Positions 7,627-15,645 of a stretch of 35,214 bases of DNA are shown here, in pieces; positions within the stretch are counted from its first letter, which is position 1; each line of letters begins with the position of its first letter. The position numbers were made by a program, and so were the translations under genes. The notes beneath the pieces are model-generated. The model was not told the DNA's origin. It was given only the letters and a program-made list of their open reading frames with translations, and ran no database searches. The DNA is from Ga0077527 sp038316355 (GTDB taxonomy: Bacteria; Pseudomonadota; Gammaproteobacteria; Burkholderiales; SG8-41), in the NCBI GenBank assembly GCA_038316355.1, contig JBBQAO010000032.1:1-35214 (forward strand), written 5' to 3'.

Positions 7627-7708
7627 CCGTTCGGGCTGAGCTTGTCGAAGCCCTATTGCCCTTCGACAAGCTCAGAGCCTGCTCCGGACTTGATCCGGGG
7701 GCGAACGG
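7627..7708. repeat. Nested inverted repeat with CTGAGCTTGTCGAAG arms between convergent genes
   Basis: A perfect 15-bp inverted repeat, CTGAGCTTGTCGAAG (7636-7650) and its complement (7661-7675) with a 10-nt loop, is enclosed by outer arms CCGTTCG (7627-7633) and CGAACGG (7702-7708). A second small hairpin (CTCCGGA/TCCGGGG, about 7682-7700) is nested within. This is the widespread proteobacterial CTTCGACAAGCTCAG-type intergenic palindrome. It may end transcription from both convergent neighbours; mobility is not evident. Confidence 0.8.
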
Positions 7709-7738
7709 AAGGGATCGGTAGCTTCGTAAACCCGATGC

Positions 7739-8500
7739 TCAGTCCCAAGCCAGCAGTTCGCCTGAAACCAATCGATTATCCAGTGCCTTGATACCGGCAA
7801 TACGCCGCGTCGCCAGCCAGGCGCGCCGTACTTCTGCGGCGCCGGGTACGATCCCGCTGAGCACGACAGCGCCTGACACCACTTCAATCCTGACTTCCTT
7901 CCCGGGAAAATCCGGCAATGCACCCAACGCCGCGCGAACTGCGATGACGAGTTGAGCATCGTCCACCGTTACGGCGGCGCGTTCGTGTTCGAGCTGCGTT
8001 TCCAGCGCGCGGTATTCGCCGGTATCGAGTTTGCCGTCGCGATTGCGGTCGAAACGTACAAAACCTGCGGCGAGGGCGCGGTCGTGTTTGATTTCGATGG
8101 CCGTCAACACACCGTCGAAATTGGCGTCGAGGTGGATGAATTCGCGGTCGGTAATATTCAAGGCATCGTAACGCCGTGCTGCGGCGAGCGTCGATTGCGG
8201 CAAAGCCGCTGCAGTGATCATGAAATCGACGACCGCGCGGATGTCGACGTCACTCAGTTCGCGGTTTCCGCCGCGGGCGGCCATGGTCGTGTTCGGCACG
8301 CCTTCGATGGCGGCCTGGTACAGCAGCTTGAAGCCGGGACGGATGCGCTGCGACCAATCGGCGCGGTCGCCGAGCCGTGGCGCGCCGCTGATGCCCGGGG
8401 TGTGGCAATGGGCGCAGGCATCCGTATAGACGGTCTGCGGTGCAGCCGCGGCGGCGGCGGACGCAACGCACAGCAGCACGGTCAGCAAGGGCAGTCGCAT
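7739..8500 (-). CDS. Secreted cytochrome c / EF-hand pair / BON-domain fusion protein
   Basis: A 253-residue periplasmic protein in three parts. A signal peptide (1-20, ...SAAAAAAP) is followed by a class I cytochrome c domain of c5 type (about 22-98): haem motif C29-A-H-C32-H33 with Met73 (NTTMAARGG) as likely sixth ligand. Two consecutive EF-hand loops follow, D125-ANFDGVLTAIE136 and D151-RNRDGKLDTGE162, with Ca2+-ligating residues intact. A BON domain ends the protein (about 183-246, VIAVRAALGAL...VSGAVVLSGIV...IKALDNRLV). BON domains usually bind membranes or proteins. The combination suggests calcium-tuned electron transfer at the envelope, but this is inference. The MFS gene is 9 bases upstream on the same strand, so they may be co-transcribed. 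Confidence 0.85.
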   Translation of the reverse strand: MRLPLLTVLLCVASAAAAAAPQTVYTDACAHCHTPGISGAPRLGDRADWSQRIRPGFKLLYQAAIEGVPNTTMAARGGNRELSDVDIRAVVDFMITAAALPQSTLAAARRYDALNITDREFIHLDANFDGVLTAIEIKHDRALAAGFVRFDRNRDGKLDTGEYRALETQLEHERAAVTVDDAQLVIAVRAALGALPDFPGKEVRIEVVSGAVVLSGIVPGAAEVRRAWLATRRIAGIKALDNRLVSGELLAWD

Positions 8501-8509
8501 GCAATCAGT

Positions 8510-9703
8510 TTATCGCGGCGGTTGACGTGCGGAGTACAGACAGTACAGCGCCACCGCCGCTGGCACCACCAGCAGCGCGAATGCAATGCTGTAACTGCGG
8601 GTCAGCGCGTAGATGTTGGCAAAAATGATCGGCCCGATGAATTTGCCGACGTTGGTAATGACCAGCGAGCCGCTGATGGCGAGGCTGACCTGTCCCGGCG
8701 GCGCCAGCCGGCCGACTTCGGCAAGCAGCGCGCCGGGCCAGCAGCCGGAAGCGGCGCCGAGCACTGCGAACAGCACATAAACCGCGGGCAGTGGCAGCGC
8801 CGGATTAAAAGCCAGTGCGGCAATCGCGGCCAGCATCAGCGCCGCGGCGTTCCATGCCAGCACACGCGCGGTGTCCTGCACGCGGTCGACGATCCAGCCG
8901 ATCAGCACGCGGCCCCCCGCACTGGCGAACTGCACCACCGTCAGCACGGTGCCGGCGATTACCAGACTCATGTCAAGCACGGCAACGCAGGCAACCACGG
9001 TGAAGGTCGCCACGCAAAACTGGATCCAGGAAAAACAGCTGCCGGCAATGGTTGCGAGGCGCAACTGCGGGTGGCGCCAGATCGCAGCGGCGCCGGCCAT
9101 GGGATTCGTGGTGAATGCGGCGGCGTTGCGGTCGCGGTCGTCATCCCAGGCGCGGCGGCCACACTGCATCAGCACCACTACGCTGATGATCAGTACTGCG
9201 CTGATGAGGATCGCCCAGCGCCAGCCGGCGTACACCGTAACCGCCGGTGCGATCAGCGCCGCCAGCATGCCGCCGGCGGGAATGCCGGCCTGGTGGATGG
9301 AAAACACCGTGCTGCGCCGCGCCGGCGCCGTGTAACGCATCAGCAGGTGCGAGGCCGAGGGCGTGATCATGCCGTAACCCAGGCCGATCACCAGTGAGCC
9401 GATGACGAGGAACAGGCTCCATGGCAGCAGCAGTATCAACATGCCGGTGGCGACCAGCGTGTGTCCCAGCTGGTTGGTCCGCGCGGCGCCGTAGCGGCGG
9501 GTGGTGTTGCCGAGCAACGTCAGCGTCACCATCATGCCGAGGCTGACCGTGCTGATCTGGTAGCCGATCAGGGAAGGGTCGAAGCCATAGTCGCGGGCGA
9601 CGGCTGGTGCCACCGCCGGCAGCACCAGCGTCGACATCGAGGCGAAGGTGTGGCCGGCCAGCAGCGCGAGCAGCAGGAACAGCGAAGAGGGTTTTGCGCT
9701 CAG
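8510..9703 (-). CDS. MFS transporter (start codon uncertain)
   Basis: A 12-helix major facilitator of about 397 residues, cytoplasmic membrane. Conserved MFS-type segments are ALLAGHTFASMSTLVLPAVAP (first helix), GYGMITPSASHLLMRY (helix 4 region) and ASAGGRVLIGWIVDR (start of the second half). The first helix begins upstream of the first in-frame ATG at 9637, and no ATG, GTG or TTG occurs above it within the plausible range. A CTG at 9703 overlaps the CMD stop as CTGA, suggesting coupled re-initiation on a non-standard codon; if ATG 9637 is used the protein has 375 residues and half of helix 1 is lost. It sits in the SDR-CMD-MFS unit and may import the compound those enzymes use, or export a product. 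Confidence 0.8.
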   Translation of the reverse strand: MSAKPSSLFLLLALLAGHTFASMSTLVLPAVAPAVARDYGFDPSLIGYQISTVSLGMMVTLTLLGNTTRRYGAARTNQLGHTLVATGMLILLLPWSLFLVIGSLVIGLGYGMITPSASHLLMRYTAPARRSTVFSIHQAGIPAGGMLAALIAPAVTVYAGWRWAILISAVLIISVVVLMQCGRRAWDDDRDRNAAAFTTNPMAGAAAIWRHPQLRLATIAGSCFSWIQFCVATFTVVACVAVLDMSLVIAGTVLTVVQFASAGGRVLIGWIVDRVQDTARVLAWNAAALMLAAIAALAFNPALPLPAVYVLFAVLGAASGCWPGALLAEVGRLAPPGQVSLAISGSLVITNVGKFIGPIIFANIYALTRSYSIAFALLVVPAAVALYCLYSARQPPR

Positions 9704-10275
9704 TGGGGAAACCAGGGCAGCATCGGTTCCTGCCCGGCGGGCAGGGCCTTGCGGCCGACGTTGAGCACCATCGCCAGCATCGCGTAATAGCCGGCGACGG
9801 TGACCAGTTCGATCACACCCTGTTCGCCGAACACGCCGAGCGCGCGCTTGTAGGTGGCGTCGCAGACACTCTGGTTGTGCAGCGCCTCGGTGAGCATTTC
9901 GTAGAGCGCCTCCTCGTCCGCGGCCATGCCCTGCGGGCGACGACCTTCGGCGATAGCCTGGGCAATGGCGGGGTTGAGGCCGGCTTTCATCGCGTGTTTG
10001 TAATGTGACTGCCATTCGTACTGCTGTGTCCAGTGTCGCGCCGCCATCAGCGTTGCCATTTCGGCGATGCGCCGGTCCAGCGGACATTTGAAGCGCAGGT
10101 ATTCACCGACCTGCTGCACGGTGTGCGCGAGTCCGGGGCTGCGCAGCAGTGCGAGGAACGGGCCGCGTACTTCACCGCGCGGTCCGGAGGCGATGGTCGC
10201 GGCGACTTTTTTCTGCTCTTCCGTCCATTGCTCCGGCGGAATGGCGGGGAAACGTTCCGGCAGTTTTGCGGTCAT
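9700..10275 (-). CDS. Carboxymuconolactone decarboxylase (AhpD-like) family protein
   Basis: A 191-residue all-helical protein of the CMD/AhpD superfamily. The core is ERFPAI...GPFLALLRSPGLAHTVQQVGEYLRF, RRIAEMATLMAARHWTQQYEWQSHYKHAMKAGL and the second helical half to about 180. The CxxC pair of the peroxiredoxin-reducing AhpD enzymes is absent, so it belongs with the non-redox, lactone decarboxylase-like members. Glu and His in QQYEWQSHYKHA are candidates for catalysis. ATG 10275 has GGAAGGA upstream. It follows the SDR by 38 bases, and its TGA overlaps the MFS reading frame. Members of this group often occur with Bug receptors in aromatic-acid catabolism; the substrate is not known. Confidence 0.88.
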   Translation of the reverse strand: MTAKLPERFPAIPPEQWTEEQKKVAATIASGPRGEVRGPFLALLRSPGLAHTVQQVGEYLRFKCPLDRRIAEMATLMAARHWTQQYEWQSHYKHAMKAGLNPAIAQAIAEGRRPQGMAADEEALYEMLTEALHNQSVCDATYKRALGVFGEQGVIELVTVAGYYAMLAMVLNVGRKALPAGQEPMLPWFPH

Positions 10276-10313
10276 TCAGAAGTCCTTCCAAGTATTTGTT
10301 TATATTGAATATT

Positions 10314-11066
10314 TTAAAATACCCACTGACCGCCGTTGACGTGGATGACCTGGCCGGTGATGAAGCCGCTGCCGACGCTGCAGAGGAAACGTACTGTGGC
10401 GGCGATTTCGTCTGCTTCACCATAGCGGCCCAGGGGGATATGGCCGGAAGCCGCGGGCCGCGCCGCACGGCCCGCGGGGCGCGTGGTGTTGAAATGGCCG
10501 GGCGACACGCAGTTGACGCGGATGCCTTTGGGACCAAGTTCACGCGCCAGTGCGCGGGTCATGCCGGCGAGCCCGCTTTTTGCCGAGGAACTGTGCACCT
10601 TGCCGATGGCGCCGGTCAGCGCGGTGTCACCGGCGAGGGTGATGATGTTGCCGCCGCCGGCGGCGATCATGCCGGGCAGCACGGCCTTCACGCAGTGGAA
10701 GGAACCGTCGAGTGAAATCGCCATCACCTGGCGCCATTCGTCGAAGGTCATTTCGGTGAACGCGATTTCGCGGCGCACCGATGCGTTGAGCACGAGAATG
10801 TTGACGGTGCCGAGTTCGCTGGCCACCGCGGCACCCATCTGCCGTACTGCATCGGCATCGGCGATGTCCGCGATATAGACCGCGGCGGTGCCGCCGGCGG
10901 CGCGGATTTCATCGGCGACAGCCTCGGCTTCGGCGCGTGAAGCGCGGGTATTGATCGCGACTTTGGCGCCGGCCGCCGCCAGTTCCAGCGCAATCGCGCG
11001 GCCGATATTTTTTGCCGCGCCGGTGACGAGGGCGACCCGGCCGGCCAGCTCTTTGGGTGTTGTCAC
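10314..11066 (-). CDS. SDR-family protein lacking the catalytic Tyr
   Basis: A 250-residue Rossmann-fold short-chain dehydrogenase/reductase. The nucleotide-binding motif is TGAAKNIGRAIA (15-26) with Asn in place of the middle Gly; LNAS (93-96) replaces NNAG. Lys163 is present, but the YxxxK Tyr position is Ser159 with His158 beside it (VHSSSAKSG), and the catalytic Ser region reads ITLAGDTAL. It may therefore use another acid or have lost reductase activity. SPG (188-190) and the C-terminal NGGQWVF are normal. GTG 11066 is chosen because AGGGGA lies upstream and the protein then matches its paralogue at 15851-16600 almost end to end; an ATG at 11102 is possible. First gene of the SDR-CMD-MFS unit. 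Confidence 0.87.
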   Translation of the reverse strand: MTTPKELAGRVALVTGAAKNIGRAIALELAAAGAKVAINTRASRAEAEAVADEIRAAGGTAAVYIADIADADAVRQMGAAVASELGTVNILVLNASVRREIAFTEMTFDEWRQVMAISLDGSFHCVKAVLPGMIAAGGGNIITLAGDTALTGAIGKVHSSSAKSGLAGMTRALARELGPKGIRVNCVSPGHFNTTRPAGRAARPAASGHIPLGRYGEADEIAATVRFLCSVGSGFITGQVIHVNGGQWVF

Positions 11067-11205
11067 GCGGAAGATCCCCTGCCTGCGAAAAGCCGCAAGC
11101 ATAACGGGGAACGTCCGTGCTTGCGACCGCCTTGCGCGACGGTCCATATACTGTGATCACGTAGTCGGGCTGGTATAGTGCACGCCCTGATAATCAACAG
11201 CAGTT

Positions 11206-11281
11206 GTAGGGCGGGAGGAGTGAAACGGATCCCGCCGTTTCGCGAGGCACCGAAGGCGGGATACGCTGCGCTGCTCCCGCC
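11206..11281. repeat. Inverted pair of REP-like hairpins (BIME-like)
   Basis: The first hairpin starts with GTAG (11206-11209) and has arms GGCGGGA (11210-11216) and TCCCGCC (11230-11236). The second has the same arms at 11255-11261 and 11275-11281 in opposite orientation, without the GTAG foot. The GTAG-GGCGG start matches the REP beside the RAYT gene at 498-533. The pair lies in the 254-bp divergent gap between the SDR and a Bug gene, 40 bases before the latter. Confidence 0.75.
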
Positions 11282-11320
11282 CGGTTTTAATGACATCACC
11301 ATGATGGTCGGACGGGAGAA

Positions 11321-12310
11321 ATGATGAGCAAGTTGCAAGTTTTCGCAACAGCCGTGCTGATGGTTACCGCGTTACCTGTCCATGCGGCGCAGCCAGGCGC
11401 AGCCCGCGGAGGGGAATATCCGCTCAAGCCGATTCGCATCCTCGTCGGTTTTACGCCGGGCGGCGGGCCGGATATCACCGCGCGCTATATCGCGCAGAAA
11501 CTCACCGAAGAATTCAAACAGCAGGTCATCGTCGACAACCGTCCGGGCGCGGGCGGCACGATTGCCGCCAATCTGGCGGCAACAGCGAACCCTGACGGCT
11601 ACACCTTGCTGTCGGTGTCTTCGGCGCATGCGGTGGCGCCGGCCATTTACGCCAAGCTGCCGTACGATGTGCTTCGCGACCTTGCCGGCATTTCGCTGTC
11701 TGCCGTATCGAAGTATGTGCTGGTGGTGGCGCCGTCATCCGGATTCAAGAGCACGAAAGACCTGCTCGCCGCGGCGCGGGCGAAACCGGGGCAACTGAAT
11801 TTTTCATCGGCAGGCACCGGCAGCGGCACCCACTTTGCCGCCGAACAATTAAAAAGCATGGCGAAGATCGATGTAGTGCATATTCCGTTCAAGGGCATTC
11901 CCGAAGCGGTAACCGAGGCAATGACCGGGCGGGTGCAGTTTTTCATGGCGCCGATTGCCAATGCGGTGAGCCTGATACGCGAAGGCCGGCTGACGGGTCT
12001 CGGCGTGTCGTCGCTGCGGCGCGATGAGTTGTTGCCGAACGTGCCGACCATCGCCGAATCCGGCGTGCCGGGTTACGACTCGGTGCTGTGGTTCGGATTA
12101 CTGACCGCAGGCAAAACGCCGCGGCCGCTGATCAATACCCTTAACCGGGAGGTTACGCGCCTGCTCGGCGACGCCGAGTTGCGCAAACGCTGGGCGCCGA
12201 TCGGACTCGATCCCCGCCCGACCACGCCGGCGGCTTTCGATAAACTGATTGCAGAAGACATTGTGCTGTATGCAAGGCTGGCGAAAGCCGGCAATATCAA
12301 GGCGCAATAA
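11321..12310 (+). CDS. Bug/TctC-family substrate-binding protein
   Basis: A 329-residue periplasmic receptor. The signal peptide ends near PVHAAQPGAARGGEYP. Marks are KPIRILVGFTPGGGPDITARY, VDNRPGAGGTIAANL, NPDGYTLLSV and VHIPFKGIPEA (the usual HVPYKG is changed to HIPFKG). Two ATGs stand in tandem at 11321 and 11324; CGGGAG lies upstream and either may be used. The gene is divergent from the SDR unit and 14 bases before the lactonase-like hydrolase, so the receptor may deliver a lactone, ester or aromatic acid that the enzyme opens. Confidence 0.92.
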   Translation: MMSKLQVFATAVLMVTALPVHAAQPGAARGGEYPLKPIRILVGFTPGGGPDITARYIAQKLTEEFKQQVIVDNRPGAGGTIAANLAATANPDGYTLLSVSSAHAVAPAIYAKLPYDVLRDLAGISLSAVSKYVLVVAPSSGFKSTKDLLAAARAKPGQLNFSSAGTGSGTHFAAEQLKSMAKIDVVHIPFKGIPEAVTEAMTGRVQFFMAPIANAVSLIREGRLTGLGVSSLRRDELLPNVPTIAESGVPGYDSVLWFGLLTAGKTPRPLINTLNREVTRLLGDAELRKRWAPIGLDPRPTTPAAFDKLIAEDIVLYARLAKAGNIKAQ

Positions 12311-12324
12311 ACCGAGAGATGACC

Positions 12325-13113
12325 ATGAAAATCAAAACCAACGGTGTCGAAATCAACTGCGTCATTGAGGGCGAGGGCCCGTGGCTGACGATGGCGCATT
12401 CGCTGGCCTGCAACCTGTCGATGTGGGACCCGCAGATGCAGGCGCTGCTGAAAAATTACAAAGTGCTGCGTTTCGACACCCGCGGCCATGGCGCGAGCAG
12501 CGCGCCGGAAGGCGCATACACGCTGGAGCAGATGGCCGACGACATGCACGGGCTGTTCGCCGAACTCGGCATCCGGCATACGCATTTTTCCGGGCTGTCG
12601 ATGGGCGGCATGATCGGTGAAACCTACGCGCTGAAATATCCCGGTGTATTCCAGAGCATGGTGCTGGCCGATACCACCAGCCGCCGCCCGCCGAACGCCG
12701 GGCAGATGTGGGGCGAACGTGTGCGCATGGCCCGCGAAAAGGGCATGGACGCGCTGGTCGAGGGCACGCTGGGTCGCTGGTTCACCGAGCCCTGGCGCAA
12801 GGCCAACCCGGAGGTGATGGCGCGCATCGGCAATGACATCCGCAACACCCCGGTGGCGGGATTCGCCGGCTGCTGCGACGCCATCGCCAAAATCGACGTG
12901 CTCGACCGTCTCGGTGAAATCGACTGTCCGGCACTGGTCATTGTCGGCGAAGATGACCACGGCACGCCGCCGGAGATGGCGCGGCAGATCCACGCCAGGT
13001 TGCGCGGCTCCGAACTGCTGATCATTCCCTCGGCCGCGCACTTGTCGAATGTCGAACAGCCCGCAATATTCAACAAGGCGCTGGCCGAATTCCTCGGCAA
13101 ACATTCCCGTTGA
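12325..13113 (+). CDS. Alpha/beta hydrolase, 3-oxoadipate enol-lactonase-like
   Basis: A 262-residue cytosolic hydrolase of the PcaD/epoxide-hydrolase-like branch. Nucleophile Ser92 (GLSMGGMIG), acid Asp210/211 (VGEDDHGTP) and His239 (SAAHLSNVEQP) form the triad, with FDTRGHGAS (50-58) the conserved loop. SNVEQP after the His is typical of 3-oxoadipate enol-lactonases, but no other pca genes are present, so the true substrate may differ. ATG 12325 is preferred over 12319 because GAGAG then has normal spacing. The TGA overlaps the ATG of the following lipoprotein by one base, indicating translational coupling. Confidence 0.87.
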   Translation: MKIKTNGVEINCVIEGEGPWLTMAHSLACNLSMWDPQMQALLKNYKVLRFDTRGHGASSAPEGAYTLEQMADDMHGLFAELGIRHTHFSGLSMGGMIGETYALKYPGVFQSMVLADTTSRRPPNAGQMWGERVRMAREKGMDALVEGTLGRWFTEPWRKANPEVMARIGNDIRNTPVAGFAGCCDAIAKIDVLDRLGEIDCPALVIVGEDDHGTPPEMARQIHARLRGSELLIIPSAAHLSNVEQPAIFNKALAEFLGKHSR

Positions 13114-13580
13114 TGCTGCGCCGGACACTGGTTGCGGCGGCAGTCGCCGTTCTGCTTGCCGGCTGCGATGGCTTGCTCGGCGGCGAGGAGGCGGCGCGGA
13201 TTCCGCTGCAGCCGGCCGCCGATGGCGGTTATGCGCCGGTGCGCATCCTGCTCAAGCCGGAAATGAATACGGTGGCGTTCAATTTGCATGCTGATTTTGT
13301 CTGGGGCAAGCGGGATGAGGCTGGTCAGTGGAACAGCTATCGCGCGACGCTGAGCGCGGGCGGCAAGGTCATCCATGCCCAGGAATTCCAGGTCAACAGT
13401 CCCGAAAGCACCGGTGCCACGCAGTCCTCGCCGCCGCCGGCATCGCTGCTGCAGCCGGTGATGCGGGTCGATCTGCCGGCGGAGGCCGAATACGAAATCG
13501 TGATTACAGCGCTGAAGCCGGCGACCGTGACGCTCAACTCGCCGCAACTCGTCGTGCGCATCAACCAGCGGCAGTTGTGA
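13113..13580 (+). CDS. Small hypothetical lipoprotein
   Basis: A 155-residue exported lipoprotein. A lipobox LLAGC puts the acylated cysteine at residue 18, followed by Asp19 in CDGLLGGEE; by the +2 rule Asp may favour inner-membrane retention, though this is less certain outside enterics. The mature part is predicted beta-rich (APVRILLKPEMNTVAFNLHADF, SYRATLSAGGK, EYEIVITALKPATVTLN) and ends RINQRQL. No family is recognised. The ATG is shared with the hydrolase stop in TGATG, so it is coupled to the Bug/hydrolase unit. Confidence 0.75.
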   Translation: MLRRTLVAAAVAVLLAGCDGLLGGEEAARIPLQPAADGGYAPVRILLKPEMNTVAFNLHADFVWGKRDEAGQWNSYRATLSAGGKVIHAQEFQVNSPESTGATQSSPPPASLLQPVMRVDLPAEAEYEIVITALKPATVTLNSPQLVVRINQRQL

Positions 13581-13630
13581 ACCATCCCGTCGCAGGGTGT
13601 TCTTGGAGCCCATACCAAAATCAGAAAACG

Positions 13631-13799
13631 TTAACCGCCGATGAACGCGGTGATTAACGTCGATAAAAACAAAAACGGCGGAAAACGGCACGGCTCGTCA
13701 ATACAGGCTATTGTTTTTAATGAGTTATCCTTGACCACCTTCAGCGCGCTTTGTTGAGCCGGGTTCATCTGCGTTTATCTGCATTCATCGGCGGTTTAA
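13631..13799. repeat. MITE-like inverted-repeat element, copy 1
   Basis: Left end TTAACCGCCGATGAACGC (13631-13648) faces a right end that reads TTAAACCGCCGATGAATGC on the other strand (13799-13781). The 169-bp body carries no reading frame. Left and right thirds match copy 2 at 15646-15792, including GATTAA-CGATAAAA near the left end and GGGTT-ATCTGCGTT near the right. It lies between the lipoprotein and the ABC exporter and its right end is about 40 bases before that gene's ATG. Confidence 0.75.
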
Positions 13800-13840
13800 G
13801 TTGACCCGGTTTTATCGTCAGGCACCATTAGATTAATTCC

Positions 13841-15628
13841 ATGTCCGCCACTGATTCGACCCCCGCACCCGCCACCGGCAGTGTTCCGCAATTGCGGCGC
13901 CTGCTGCATTTTCTCCGGCCGTATCGCTGGCACGTCGCCGGCGCGCTGATCGCGCTGGTCACTGCCGCCGGCTGCGTGCTGGCGCTGGGGCAGGGGCTGC
14001 GTTTTGTCATTGACTCCGGTTTTGGCAGCGGCAATCCGTCCATGCTCAATGCAGCGCTCGCCGGTGTGATCGCGGTGGCGGTGGTGCTGTCGGTGGCGAC
14101 GTACACGCGTTTCTACCTGATGATGACGGTCGGCGAGCGGGTGATTGCCGACCTGCGACGTGCGGTGTTTGCCCACACGCTGACCCTGTCGCCGGCGTTT
14201 TTTGATGCCACACGCACCGGCGACATCGTGTCGCGGCTGACCAATGACAGCGACCAGTTGCGCCAGGTCATCGGTTTCGGCCTGTCGATGTTTCTGCGCA
14301 ACGGCCTGATGATGATCGGCGCGCTGGTGCTGCTGTTTACCACCAGTCCCAAGCTGGCGGCGCTGATCGTGCTTGGTGTGCCGGCGACACTGATTCCGAT
14401 ATTGCTCGTCGGGCGCCGAGTACGCAGATTGTCGCGCGCCAACCAGGATCGGGTTGCCGAGGTGTCGGCGCATGTTGATGAGGCGATGCACGAAATCCGC
14501 ACCGTGCAGGCTTATGGTCACGAGGCACGCACGCGCGATGCTTTTGACGCTGCTACCGAAGCTGCTTATGACGCGGGCGTCGACCGCATCCGCGTCAAGG
14601 CCTGGCTGATTGCGTCGGTGATGCTGATCGCTTTTTGCGCGGTGGGCGTGATTCTGTGGGTCGGTGGTCATGATGTGCTTGAGGGACGGCTGACCGGCGG
14701 CCAGTTATCGGCCTTCGTGTTTTACGCCGGTATCGTCGCCAGCGGTGCCGGCACCCTGTCCGAGGTCTGGGGCGAAATCCAGCGCGCGGCAGGCGCCACC
14801 GAACGTCTGATGGAATTGCTTGATACGCAGCCGGAACTGGTCGCTGCCGCGCCGCGCATCGAATTGCCGGCGCAGATCCGGGGTGCGATCCGTTTCGAGA
14901 GTGTGAACTTCGCCTATCCGACGCGCCCGGATGCTGCTGCACTGGGAGCACTGTCATTCGAGGTGCATCCCGGTGAACGCGTGGCGCTGGTCGGGCCGTC
15001 GGGCGCCGGCAAGACCACGATCTTTGCGCTGCTGCTGCGTTTTTATGATCCGCAGTCAGGACGCATCCTGATCGATGGTGCTGATACCCGCCACTGCGAT
15101 CCGCTGGCTCTGCGGCGCTTGATCGCGCTGGTGGCGCAGGACCCGGTGATCTTTGCGACCAGCGTCACCGAGAATGTGCGCTTCGGCCGGCCGGGTGCAA
15201 CACAGGAGGAAGTGCGTGCGGCCTGTGTTGCAGCGCATGCGATGGAATTCATTGAACGTCTGCCGCAGGGTTTTGATACCGACCTCGGTGAACGCGGGGT
15301 CCGGCTGTCGGGTGGCCAGCGTCAGCGCCTGTCGATTGCCCGCGCCTTGCTCGCCGACCGGCCGATCCTGCTGCTCGACGAAGCGACGAGTTCACTCGAT
15401 GCAGAAAGTGAGCGCCAGGTCGCTGCAGCGCTGGAAAAACTGGCCAGCGGCCGCACCACGCTGGTAATCGCGCACCGCCTGGCGACGGTGCGCAATGCCG
15501 ACCGCATTATCGTGCTCGACCGCGGTCATCTGCATTCGACGGGAACGCATGATGAACTGCTGCGCGCCGACGGTTTGTATGCACACCTGGCGCGATTGCA
15601 GTTCATGCATGACGACGCACCGGCCTGA
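13841..15628 (+). CDS. MsbA-like ABC exporter (fused membrane and ATPase domains)
   Basis: A 595-residue half-transporter that works as a homodimer. Residues about 30-310 hold six membrane helices; the ATPase follows with Walker A GPSGAGKTT near 385, Q-loop LVAQDPVIFA, signature LSGGQRQRLS near 488, Walker B ILLLDEATSSLD near 510 and switch His in IAHRLAT. All catalytic residues are intact. By family it may flip lipid A or export a drug or other hydrophobic compound. No partner genes: it is a single-gene unit bracketed by two copies of the same inverted-repeat element. No convincing Shine-Dalgarno is seen before ATG 13841, where the MITE end lies close by. Confidence 0.93.
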   Translation: MSATDSTPAPATGSVPQLRRLLHFLRPYRWHVAGALIALVTAAGCVLALGQGLRFVIDSGFGSGNPSMLNAALAGVIAVAVVLSVATYTRFYLMMTVGERVIADLRRAVFAHTLTLSPAFFDATRTGDIVSRLTNDSDQLRQVIGFGLSMFLRNGLMMIGALVLLFTTSPKLAALIVLGVPATLIPILLVGRRVRRLSRANQDRVAEVSAHVDEAMHEIRTVQAYGHEARTRDAFDAATEAAYDAGVDRIRVKAWLIASVMLIAFCAVGVILWVGGHDVLEGRLTGGQLSAFVFYAGIVASGAGTLSEVWGEIQRAAGATERLMELLDTQPELVAAAPRIELPAQIRGAIRFESVNFAYPTRPDAAALGALSFEVHPGERVALVGPSGAGKTTIFALLLRFYDPQSGRILIDGADTRHCDPLALRRLIALVAQDPVIFATSVTENVRFGRPGATQEEVRAACVAAHAMEFIERLPQGFDTDLGERGVRLSGGQRQRLSIARALLADRPILLLDEATSSLDAESERQVAAALEKLASGRTTLVIAHRLATVRNADRIIVLDRGHLHSTGTHDELLRADGLYAHLARLQFMHDDAPA

Positions 15629-15645
15629 CTGGAAACAAAATCCGT

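Noticed and set aside
7952..9397. Long 481-codon frame on the plus strand
   Set aside because: Antisense to the cytochrome fusion and the MFS gene, both with clear domains; the protein is low-complexity His/Arg/Gln-rich, typical of a GC-rich shadow frame.
9704..10087. N-terminal extension of the MFS frame to 525 residues
   Set aside because: The added part lies over the CMD gene in another frame and is Arg-rich without any domain.
13796..14671. 291-codon minus-strand frame
   Set aside because: Antisense to the ABC exporter membrane domain and without recognisable motifs.
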